Assembly (NCBI RefSeq): GCF_000182645.1
Contig: NZ_ACQA01000002.1
Coordinates: forward strand, 1,054,001-1,118,000
Direction of reading: 5' to 3'
Source: Brucella intermedia LMG 3301
Lineage (GTDB): Bacteria; Pseudomonadota; Alphaproteobacteria; Rhizobiales; Rhizobiaceae
Length of the DNA stretch: 64,000 nt
This document shows, one piece after another, positions 6,940-15,065 of the stretch. How positions within the stretch are numbered: position 1 is the stretch's first letter; each line of letters begins with the position of its first letter. The position numbers and the translations under genes are program-made. Below the pieces are notes generated by a model, which had not been told where the DNA came from, ran no database searches, and saw only the letters and a program-made list of their open reading frames with translations.

Positions 6940-7242
6940 ATGCTAGTAAGATGGTCCGGTTTCGGAATGGTTTCCGTTTTTGTGTTGATCGGAGGTATGC
7001 TGGGAGCGACTTTCCTGCTGCGCCCATATTTCATGCAGAGCATGGCGCTTCATCCAGCCGCTTACGTCGCCAACGGTATCGGTCTAATCGTCGGCGCTGC
7101 TGCAAACCTCTTGGTGTTTGCAGTTTTCAAAAAGATTTCCGCCGAAACGTATCATAGCTTCATGGGGATTAGCATGATTGGTTGGTCTGTCATCGGCGCC
7201 GTTGGTGGGGCTGCGCTCGCGGTTTACGGCTGGACGCTTTAA
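6940..7242 (+). CDS. Small multi-pass membrane protein
   Basis: About 100 residues from ATG at 6940 (AAAGG upstream; ATG at 6919 is an alternative). Three hydrophobic segments: MVSVFVLIGGMLGATFLL, the GIGLIVGAAANLLVFAVF stretch and MIGWSVIGAVGGAALAVYGW. No family recognised. Expressed rightward after the PepSY unit. Confidence 0.55.
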   Translation: MLVRWSGFGMVSVFVLIGGMLGATFLLRPYFMQSMALHPAAYVANGIGLIVGAAANLLVFAVFKKISAETYHSFMGISMIGWSVIGAVGGAALAVYGWTL

Positions 7243-7342
7243 GCGCCGCGCCAGTAGGCACGGTTTTGTCCATTGGTGGTTTCCTTATTTTGTGAGATAA
7301 TCAATTGGCGCGGATGAAGCCACCGCTTCAAACATGCGCGGA

Positions 7343-7378
7343 CCCCGGTGATCGCGACACGGCACCGGGGTTTTCTTT
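7343..7378 (+). terminator. Rho-independent terminator
   Basis: CCCCGGTG ... CACCGGGG with a T-rich tail, in the gene-free stretch 7243-7655. The stem resembles those at 6827 and 7466. Confidence 0.75.
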
Positions 7379-7465
7379 CGGATACATACGGATTGTTTAC
7401 AATCTAACTTCTAAATGTCGACTGGGCGCTTATCGTTGCTTTCAGCTAGATTTCCCAAGGCGCCT

Positions 7466-7500
7466 GCCCCGGTTAATGAAACCTTGCCGGGGCTTTTTCC
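7466..7500 (+). terminator. Rho-independent terminator
   Basis: GCCCCGG-TTAATGAAACCTTG-CCGGGGC followed by TTTTT. Together with the stem at 7343 it insulates the glycan gene at 7656. The rest of 7243-7655 shows nothing else I can support. Confidence 0.8.
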
Positions 7501-7655
7501 TTTCGGCAAAGAGAAAGCCGCCTTAGTGAGCAACACCTCTTAATTAAAGTGAGAGTGAAATTAATCTGGATGCAACTGATCGTTGATGATATTGCGGTTT
7601 GATAACGACACATCGTTACCTACAAGGCATGATGTTTGGGCTACGGGGGTTTATT

Positions 7656-9356
7656 ATGAAGAATTTGTCTATCGTCACGCGTCCAGCTGCTAATAAGCGA
7701 TTGCTAGTATATTTCTTCTGGGATGCTGACGGTATCGTTGATGATTACGTCGTTCATTCATTAAAAGCGCTAGGCGAGCACTGTTCCGAGATAGTTGTCG
7801 TCGTGAACGGAGAAGTGAATACTGATGGCTATAGAAAGCTGCGGGCCTCTTCTAACCGGTTGATTATCCGTGAAAACGTCGGCCTTGATGCCTGGGCTTA
7901 TAAGGATGCTTTTGAGCATATCGGCTACGATCGTTTGGGTGAGTTTGACGAGGTCCTCGTCACCAACTTCACGTTATTCGGACCAGTGTTTCCGCTTTCA
8001 GAATTGTTTTCCCGAATGGATGACAAGCCCTGCGATTTTTGGGGGCTTGCCGGGTTTAATGAGAAGGTGAAGAACCGCGACGACATTCAACATCTCCAAT
8101 CGTATTTTGTCGTGTATCGCAGGTCACTCACTGCTACCCAGGATTTTCGCAACTATTGGCAGAACCTACCAGAAATCGACAGCTACGTAGCCTCAGTTAA
8201 TCTGCACGAGCTGGCCCAGACCCCATATTTTTCTGCCCGCGGGTACAAGTTTGCGGCCTTCTCCCCATCAGAAAAGTATGCAAATATCTCTCCGTATAAT
8301 TTCGTCATCAGTTGCGCCGATCGAGTTCTCATAGAAGACAGATGCCCGTTTATTAAGCGTCGAGCATTGTACTTTGCTAACGGGCATTTTGAGCAAGGCT
8401 CCAGCATCGAGAAAATCGAGCACATCACAAACTTCATTAAAAGCCGAACCCGGTATGATATCAACTTGATACTGGAGAATATCGAGCGCACTCAAAAATC
8501 GGATCCACCTGAGCCAATCAAAGCACCCCAGCTACCCGTACAGGCTCCGATATCTCGTTATCGGCATTATAAAAGACGACTTGGTTCCTACATTCATCCG
8601 AGCAAGGCTATACGGGACATCCTGAAGCAGCTGCTGCTGGATGCCGCTCGACCTCAGTTGATGATCGCTCCACAGAGCGAACAAAAGGATCATGCCTTGT
8701 GGGATCGGTATCTAAATTGCTTTAGAAACCAAAAGATAATTCGCCATCCGGTTCAGACTTGGGCTCCCCCTATCCAACATGTCGGACGTTACACCTATGC
8801 TGCGCCCGACACACATATTCAGAGCGTAGGCACAGTGATCGGCTCTTTCTGTTCAATCGGGCAACGGGTAGTGATTGGACACGGGAACCACCCGAAAGAC
8901 TTTCTGTCGTCTTCTCCATTCTTTTATTTTGACGAACTTGGCTTCAAAACGCCTGATATGCCGACCTATGATGGCTTTTGGTATATCGAGCCAATCACTA
9001 TAGGCAACGACGTGTGGATCGGTGATGGCGCATGGATCAAGAACGGCGTGACGATAGGCGATGGCGCAATCATCGGCGCTCGGGCCGTAGTGACCCGTAA
9101 CGTGCCGCCATACTCTATCGTAACTGGAATACCTGCGGACGTGATCGGGTATAGATTTGAAGAGAACGTGATACGTTCTCTTCTCAAAAGCCAATGGTGG
9201 AATTTACCGGAGGATTTAATTCGCCAAATCCCCTTCGATGACATTCAAAAGGCGGTAGATTTCCTAGAAAACCTTGATGCGAACGCTCCCGCCAACGAAA
9301 ATAGTGAAGCAGAATTAATTCCTCACCCGCTAAATCAAGACGTACGCCGTCAGTAG
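7656..9356 (+). CDS. RgpF-like glycan protein fused to a hexapeptide acetyltransferase
   Basis: 566 residues from ATG at 7656 (GGGGGT upstream; the frame is open to 7599). Residues about 15-270 resemble rhamnan synthesis protein F (GLDAWAYKDAFEHIG, LVTNFTLFGPVFPL, FWGLAGF). Residues about 380-530 are a left-handed beta-helix acetyltransferase of the Vat/CatB type (GTVIGSFCSIGQ, ITIGNDVWIGDGAWI, IIGARAVVTRNVPPYSIV). The fusion suggests one protein that both handles and O-acetylates a surface sugar. Lower GC than the late genes points to a foreign cargo gene; likely seroconversion role is inference. Confidence 0.72.
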   Translation: MKNLSIVTRPAANKRLLVYFFWDADGIVDDYVVHSLKALGEHCSEIVVVVNGEVNTDGYRKLRASSNRLIIRENVGLDAWAYKDAFEHIGYDRLGEFDEVLVTNFTLFGPVFPLSELFSRMDDKPCDFWGLAGFNEKVKNRDDIQHLQSYFVVYRRSLTATQDFRNYWQNLPEIDSYVASVNLHELAQTPYFSARGYKFAAFSPSEKYANISPYNFVISCADRVLIEDRCPFIKRRALYFANGHFEQGSSIEKIEHITNFIKSRTRYDINLILENIERTQKSDPPEPIKAPQLPVQAPISRYRHYKRRLGSYIHPSKAIRDILKQLLLDAARPQLMIAPQSEQKDHALWDRYLNCFRNQKIIRHPVQTWAPPIQHVGRYTYAAPDTHIQSVGTVIGSFCSIGQRVVIGHGNHPKDFLSSSPFFYFDELGFKTPDMPTYDGFWYIEPITIGNDVWIGDGAWIKNGVTIGDGAIIGARAVVTRNVPPYSIVTGIPADVIGYRFEENVIRSLLKSQWWNLPEDLIRQIPFDDIQKAVDFLENLDANAPANENSEAELIPHPLNQDVRRQ

Positions 9357-9514
9357 GCTTCAGGAGGACGGCGAGAGCAATACAACGGCCCTCGCCTCAC
9401 CAATAGAACTGCGGCAATCTAAGAACAATGCAGGAGCAGCGGAGAAAATCTTCTTTCTCGTTCGTCATTCCTTGTTTTGTTTTTTGAAGCGATGAGCTAA
9501 TTCTAAGACGAGGG

Positions 9515-10690
9515 ATGTTAGCGGCGGTTCCGAACTTGAGCAATCACAAGAATCAAGAAATTGAGGTTTTACGAGGTATAGCCGTAATTCTGGTCATGCT
9601 GGCTCACTACCCATTTCTGGCACCAGTCAAGGATGCATATTGGGTTCCCGTACTACGACAGTTCCATTTCTGGGCGGGCGTCGATATATTCTTTGCCATC
9701 TCAGGTTACGTCGTTACGCGGACGATTTTGGACTTGCGGAGCGCCTCTCCAGCTCAACAAACGGATACAATTGCTAGATTTTGGATCAGGCGATTTTTCC
9801 GATTAATACCTATGGCTTGGCTGACGCTGTTAGTCTCCGTCCTTCTAGCCGCCTTCTGGAATGACATGGGAGCTTTCAAAACCCCTGTGGGCAATTTCAC
9901 GGATGCATTCTTCCAGTCATTCTATATGTCGAACTGGCGAGCCTACTGGTGCACGGTCAATCCAAGCGATTACTGCGGAGTGAATGTTCACTTTTGGTCG
10001 CTGTCGCTGGAGGAACAGTTCTACATAGCGTTGCCGCTACTGATTGTTTTCTTTCGGCGGAAATTTTGGTGGATCGCAGTGGCATTAATTATTGTTCAGT
10101 TCCCATTGGATCGACCATTGTTCTCGGTCTTTTGGGTCACGCGGCTCGACGCGCTCCTGTGGGGCGTCCTGATTGCTGTAGCTGAAAATGCAGGCGTTCT
10201 CAGCAAATTTCGCCCGACTTTCATGAAGTCCGCAACGATACGACGCGTAGTTTTGGCCTCGACCTTGTTCTTGATCTGTTGGCTGGTAGCAGGCGGGGCC
10301 AACCGTTATTCGATAGGCTTGGTGGCAGTACTCTCAGCCATTCTGGTCTGGCTCTGCTCGTATCAATCCGGGTTTTTATTTAAGAGTACGCGTACCGTTT
10401 GGCGCCCTATAGCGTGGGTAGGCGGCAGGTCTTACGGGATATACCTCCTGCATGCCTTCTGTTTCTTGACAGTGTACGAAGCTTTTTACCGTTGGTACGG
10501 GTCCAAAGATGCCCTGGGAGATGCGCAGGCCGTAGCCATTCTTGTTCTTGGTTTGGTGTTGACGCTGACAATATGCGAAATCACCTATCGAACATTCGAG
10601 AAGCCACTTACCGATTTCGGCCGCAGAAAGGCCAAGGAAATTAATCTGCCGTTCAAACGTCAGCCCACTCAAGCCCCGGCAGTTCCTTGA
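9515..10690 (+). CDS. Acyltransferase 3 (OafA-type O-antigen acetylase)
   Basis: 391 residues with about ten membrane segments. Diagnostic motifs: EVLRGIAVILVMLAHYPF near the N-terminus, FFAISGYVVTRTI, FWIRRFFRLIPMAW and WSLSLEEQFYIALPLL. This family moves acetyl groups across the inner membrane onto O-antigen. ACGAGGG directly abuts the ATG, an unusually tight spacing, so the true start may be slightly different. Its 3' end overlaps the tail-fibre assembly gene by 38 bp tail to tail. With the preceding gene it probably alters phage receptor sugars. Confidence 0.82.
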   Translation: MLAAVPNLSNHKNQEIEVLRGIAVILVMLAHYPFLAPVKDAYWVPVLRQFHFWAGVDIFFAISGYVVTRTILDLRSASPAQQTDTIARFWIRRFFRLIPMAWLTLLVSVLLAAFWNDMGAFKTPVGNFTDAFFQSFYMSNWRAYWCTVNPSDYCGVNVHFWSLSLEEQFYIALPLLIVFFRRKFWWIAVALIIVQFPLDRPLFSVFWVTRLDALLWGVLIAVAENAGVLSKFRPTFMKSATIRRVVLASTLFLICWLVAGGANRYSIGLVAVLSAILVWLCSYQSGFLFKSTRTVWRPIAWVGGRSYGIYLLHAFCFLTVYEAFYRWYGSKDALGDAQAVAILVLGLVLTLTICEITYRTFEKPLTDFGRRKAKEINLPFKRQPTQAPAVP

Positions 10691-11123
10691 GAAAGTCTTC
10701 TACAGCCGGTTGGTCCCGCAAGCCCGACTGAACCTTATCAAGTTCTGAGAAAGAATACAGCCAAACGTCATCCCGCCACTTAACAAAGGCCGAAGCATCA
10801 TTTGCCCATTGAGGGATGGTAGAATTTACGTAGCTCGCGAACGTAGCACCGTTTTCGTATTGCTTCTCCTTCGCCTTGCTATCGATATAACTCTGGATAC
10901 CGAGACGATATTCTTCTATCGCGGGCTGCGTTGGAACTATTTCACATTCAACAACTTCTCCATCTTTCCATTTGCGCGTAGATGGTGCTTCGAGAAGTTT
11001 TCGTCGGTCATCGTCCGATATTTCAATTGCTTCTTTCGGGATGGATTGCTTGTTACTAACGAAATTACTGTCCCAAAAGCCTGAAACGAAGCCCTGTGCG
11101 TCAAAAGTTGCATAGATGGTCAT
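10653..11123 (-). CDS. Tail-fibre assembly (Tfa-like) protein
   Basis: 156 residues, MTIYATFDAQGFVSGFWDSN at the start, a central helical part and WADV at the end. Short proteins starting with a 'FDAQGFVSGFWD' segment directly behind a fibre gene are typical chaperone/assembly partners of tail fibres. The start overlaps the fibre stop (ATGA at 11120-11123). Confidence 0.65.
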   Translation of the reverse strand: MTIYATFDAQGFVSGFWDSNFVSNKQSIPKEAIEISDDDRRKLLEAPSTRKWKDGEVVECEIVPTQPAIEEYRLGIQSYIDSKAKEKQYENGATFASYVNSTIPQWANDASAFVKWRDDVWLYSFSELDKVQSGLRDQPAVEDFLKELPGLEWADV

Positions 11124-12130
11124 GGCGCTTTTCCAATAGCTAGACTCTGCATTAGTATTGCCTGTCCCGAGAAAGGAAGGTTGCTGGAGCGGTTTTCGCA
11201 GTACACGTTGGCTTGGCTAAGACCTTGAGATGTATTCCAAATTGTCCAAACCGGCGATCCTGTGCTACTGGATGCGAGAAATGACCAGCAGAGATATTCA
11301 GTATTTCCAAAGGCAGTTGGCCATGTGACAGCGGCATACCCGCCGCTATCAGTCACATATGAACTGCGCGTAAACTGGAAAAGCCAACCGCCCGGAAGCT
11401 TGAATGTCCCGCTGACAGTTGCACCACCCATCGCTTGCCACATTGAGTAACCGTCATTTGCTGCAAGCGCCGTCCGGGCGAACGCGGTAAGGGCCGTCAG
11501 TCCAGCACCACTTGCGCCAGTAAGGTACGGGAGCCGGTCAGCGGCGGCAGTTCCACTAAGATTGAGCAGGGCGATTGCGGCGGCCGTAATATCAGATTGT
11601 GCAATATCTGCGTTGGCATCCGTTCTCAGGAGTTTGTTTGCAGCCAGTGCAACTTGCTTCAGATCGCCCGCTGCATCCGTCTGCAATATCTGCCGTGCCG
11701 CAAGCGTCAGCGCCGCCAGCTTGCCAAGGCTTCCGTTCGGGTCTGTTACCATGTCGGCCAACACATACTGACCGGCAGGACCGCCGACCGGGGCCTTCCC
11801 TTCCTCGACGCCGAGAGCCGCCAGACCAGCCAAGGTGCCATCGCCCAGAAGCTCAATGAGCGCTGCAGCCTGCGTACCCACGCGGGTGCCGTCGGCAAGC
11901 TGTCGAGCGCGATACGGACCATCAACAATGCTCGTGCCAGTCCATGGTTCGGTGAGCGTCAATTGTGTGTCGCTGTCGACACTGGCGATGACCGCCGTCA
12001 GGTTCTGGATTTGAAGCGTGTCGCCTTCCCGAAACCGCGTGACTTCGAAAAGCGTCCCGGTGCCAGTAACTGTCGCTGAGCCATTGGCAAGCGAAATCGT
12101 TCCCGACGTGTAGTCGGACAAAACAGCCAT
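11120..12130 (-). CDS. Tail fibre protein with Gp53-like C-terminus
   Basis: 336 residues. N-terminal part (YTSGTISLANGSATVTGTGT, FREGDTLQI, VASVDSDTQLTLTEPW-like) is a beta-rich tail-attachment unit seen in many phage fibres. The middle is Ala/Leu-rich and repetitive. The C-terminal about 110 residues (GTFKLPGGWLFQF, VTWPTAFGNTEY) match the fibre-tip type often called Gp53-like. CAGGAG lies before the ATG. Likely part of host recognition. Confidence 0.75.
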   Translation of the reverse strand: MAVLSDYTSGTISLANGSATVTGTGTLFEVTRFREGDTLQIQNLTAVIASVDSDTQLTLTEPWTGTSIVDGPYRARQLADGTRVGTQAAALIELLGDGTLAGLAALGVEEGKAPVGGPAGQYVLADMVTDPNGSLGKLAALTLAARQILQTDAAGDLKQVALAANKLLRTDANADIAQSDITAAAIALLNLSGTAAADRLPYLTGASGAGLTALTAFARTALAANDGYSMWQAMGGATVSGTFKLPGGWLFQFTRSSYVTDSGGYAAVTWPTAFGNTEYLCWSFLASSSTGSPVWTIWNTSQGLSQANVYCENRSSNLPFSGQAILMQSLAIGKAP

Positions 12131-13710
12131 AGGTTTTTCTCCTGAGAGCTTAGAGCGTCGTGGCGCTCAAGATGTAGTAACGGACGCCGATGGGGTCTGG
12201 CAGATTGTAGAGAAAGCTGCCTGTTGAGGTGTCGATTGTCGTAGGTGCGCCAGGGCTGATGTGAATGACGATCCGGTTAGTCTCTACGACAGTCACGCAT
12301 GATTGGCTCGTAGGTTGCCACGCATTGGTGTTTGGCAGGCGCACATATTGATGGAAACCCTGCGTGATCCGCTCCGGCCAGTTGCACATCACCTTAGGAA
12401 AAATGAACTGCCCCGAACCGTCGAAATTCACAATGGCAGCATGGGAGCCGTACTGGCTATCCACCACGTTTGCAGTCGAAAATGACGACGCCGGTATCCA
12501 TCCCTCAAGCATGACGCGCATTGAAGGGAAGCGGGTATCCACGAGAATATCGTTACCCGTCGGGCCTGTATCGCTCGATCCGGGCCTCTTGATCTGGACG
12601 CCACCGTTATCCAGCCTGCGCAAGGTGCTGCCACCGCCGGACGAAAAACCGTCGGTGCTGGTCGCATAGACCATGTAACGGACATATACGGCATAATCGC
12701 CTTCGACACTGAAGGTTATGCCGTTCGGGTCGATCTTGTAGAAGACCTTCATCTGCCGCCCGGTCTTGTTGGCCGTTCGATCAACAGCCGGGATGGTAAA
12801 ATCCAACCCCTGCAACGCCACGATTGTGTCAACGAACATTGTTTCGTGCAGAGGGAAATCTGTTGTTCGCGGCACGTAAACTGAAGTGTTTGCCGGTATA
12901 AGACCGGTTTGCCCCATCATGACGCACATATTCGGAACGCGGGTACTTGTGAATATGCACTGCCGAGCGGTAGCGGCATCGACCGTAAATCCCCGTCGCG
13001 TGAGAATTGCAACCGATGGATTGATCCGAAGCATATCCTGTCCGGCAACTGGCGTTGCATCCGGTGCGGGGATAGCGGCGTTGTTTGCGGGCAAGTCCCA
13101 TTGACAGGTCAATGCCCGGTAATAGCCGCCACTGTCGGAATTGCTCAATGCGCAAATATATGGTCCCTCGTTGTTAGTGATGCGGCCCACCCAGCCAGTA
13201 TAGCCAAGGTCGGGATGAATGCTTCTGAACCCTCGGATGTTGTTACCTCCCGGCCCGGTTGCGCCAGGGGTCGCGTAGCAGATGTCAGAATTATAAGCGC
13301 GAACCGTTTGAACGCGGTCCTTATTGCCTGATGGGCTATCGATGTGACCAACACGCACTCGCCCAAAGCTGTCCATCAGCTTCGCCTCATAAATCGGTAC
13401 GATTGGCATATCCGGAAAGCGGGGGAATATCTCGTAAGACAGAAAGTAATCGCTGCCGCTCACTATTTGGTTTACGAACGCCCGCCTTGCCTGCGAAGCA
13501 GATGTACCTTCAATCACGTAGAGGTTGCCGTTCACGCCAGTCGATCCGGGATAAACTGCCGGATTGAACCCGGTCGAAAAATAGAACTTGTCCCAGATAT
13601 AGGACAGGTTCTGTGTCTCAGAATTGAAGAAGAACCGTGAACTGCCCCCCATTTCGACCGGACAGTCGGCATAAGCAGAAAGGCTCAAGCACAGGCTTGG
13701 GTATAGGCTT

Positions 13711-14100
13711 ATGTCTAACGAGTATCGACACGTTGAATTGCTGACGGGTGATGTTCGCCGCAGGCGGTGGACAACCGAGCAAAAGCTGACAATCATTGAG
13801 CAGAGTTTCGAACCAGGCGAGACGGTATCGTCCACCGCTCGCCGCCATGGCGTCGCGCCCAATCTGCTTTATCGGTGGCGCAGGCTCTTGAGCGAGGGAG
13901 GTGCTGCAGCTGTGGATTCTGACGAGCCGGTGGTCGGCAATTCGGAAGTGAAGAAGCTGGAAGATCGCGTCCGCGAGCTGGAGCGCATGCTCGGCCGCAA
14001 GACGATGGAGGTCGAAATCCTTCGGGAAGCCTTGTCCAAAGCAGACTCAAAAAAACGGATATCGCGGCCGATCTTGTTGCCGAAGGACGGTTCGCGATGA
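13711..14100 (+). CDS. IS3-family transposase OrfA
   Basis: 129 residues; helix-turn-helix (STARRHGVAPNLLYRWRRL) and a leucine-zipper-like C-terminus (EVKKLEDRVRELERMLGRKT). A run of seven As at 14049-14055 in codons TCA AAA AAA CGG allows -1 slippage; the shifted frame reads TDIAADLVAEGRF and joins OrfB, giving the OrfAB transposase. Confidence 0.88.
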   Translation: MSNEYRHVELLTGDVRRRRWTTEQKLTIIEQSFEPGETVSSTARRHGVAPNLLYRWRRLLSEGGAAAVDSDEPVVGNSEVKKLEDRVRELERMLGRKTMEVEILREALSKADSKKRISRPILLPKDGSR

Positions 14101-14924
14101 AGGCCGTCGCAGACACGCTGGGCGTATCCCGTTCCAACCTCAACGAGCGGCTGAAAGGCAGATCGAAGCCGCGCGGCTCCTATCACAAGGCCGAGGATGC
14201 AGAGCTTTTGCCCATCATTCGCAGGCTGGTAGATCAAAGGCCAACCTATGGCTATCGGCGGATCGCCGCGCTCCTCAATCGCGAAAGGCGAGCCGCCGAT
14301 AAGCCTGTCATCAACGCCAAACGGGTCCATCGCATCATGGGCAACCACGCCATGCTGCTGGAAAAGCACACAGCCGTTCGCAAGGGCCGCCTCCACGATG
14401 GCAAGGTCATGGTCATGCGCTCCAACCTGCGCTGGTGCTCGGATGGGCTGGAGTTCACCTGCTGGAACGGCGAGGTCATCCGTCTCGCCTTCATCATCGA
14501 CGCCTTCGACCGCGAGATCATTGCCTGGACGGCGGTCGCCAACGCGGGCATCTCCGGCTCAGACGTGCGCGACATGATGCTGGAGGCGGTCGAGAAACGC
14601 TTCAATGGAACCAGAGCCCCACATGCAATCGAGCATCTCTCGGACAACGGCTCTGCTTACACCGCGAGGGACACGAGGCTGTTTGCGCAAGCACTCAATC
14701 TGACACCCTGCTTCACGCCGGTCGCCAGCCCGCAGTCGAACGGCATGTCGGAGGCCTTCGTCAAAACCCTGAAGCGGGATTATATTCGCATCGCAGCACT
14801 ACCGGACGCAGAAACAGCGCTCCAGTTCATCGACGGATGGATCGAGGACTATAATGAAATCCATCCACATTCCGCGCTCAAGATGGCTTCCCCTCGGCAG
14901 TTCATCAGGGCTAAATCAAACTAG
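14097..14924 (+). CDS. IS3-family transposase OrfB (DDE integrase core)
   Basis: 275 residues. The HTH_21-like segment is PTYGYRRIAALLNRE. The rve/DDE core includes WCSDGLEF, FIIDAFDREIIAW, HLSDNGSAYTARDT and the Glu in SEAFVKTLKRDY. The ATG overlaps the OrfA stop (ATGA). All catalytic positions look intact, so the element may still be active. Confidence 0.88.
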   Translation: MKAVADTLGVSRSNLNERLKGRSKPRGSYHKAEDAELLPIIRRLVDQRPTYGYRRIAALLNRERRAADKPVINAKRVHRIMGNHAMLLEKHTAVRKGRLHDGKVMVMRSNLRWCSDGLEFTCWNGEVIRLAFIIDAFDREIIAWTAVANAGISGSDVRDMMLEAVEKRFNGTRAPHAIEHLSDNGSAYTARDTRLFAQALNLTPCFTPVASPQSNGMSEAFVKTLKRDYIRIAALPDAETALQFIDGWIEDYNEIHPHSALKMASPRQFIRAKSN

Positions 14925-15065
14925 CCGACCTGTCCGGTGAAATGGGGAGCACTCCAAACCGATTGTAAGCCGAATTCGCCAGTGTCAACGGATCATCAGT
15001 TTCATACTTGAGGATTTTCAGCACCGATCCGACGCCCGGTTTCCAACCCATGAAAAACAAGCCCA

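Larger units (their letters stand above)
13638..14956 (+). mobile_element. IS3-family insertion sequence (1319 bp)
   Basis: Left end TGAACTGCCCCCCATTTC and right end (complement) TGGAGTGCTCCCCATTTC form imperfect inverted repeats of about 33 bp that continue ACCGGACAG-TCGGC. The element is flanked by the 5-bp direct repeat AACCG (13633-13637 and 14957-14961). Two overlapping frames encode transposase OrfA and OrfB, as in the IS2 group of the IS3 family. The transposase frames run opposite to the surrounding tail genes. Confidence 0.9.

Noticed and set aside
12150..13862. Single 570-codon leftward frame
   Set aside because: Its first part runs through the IS by chance; the true gene continues on the far side of the IS.
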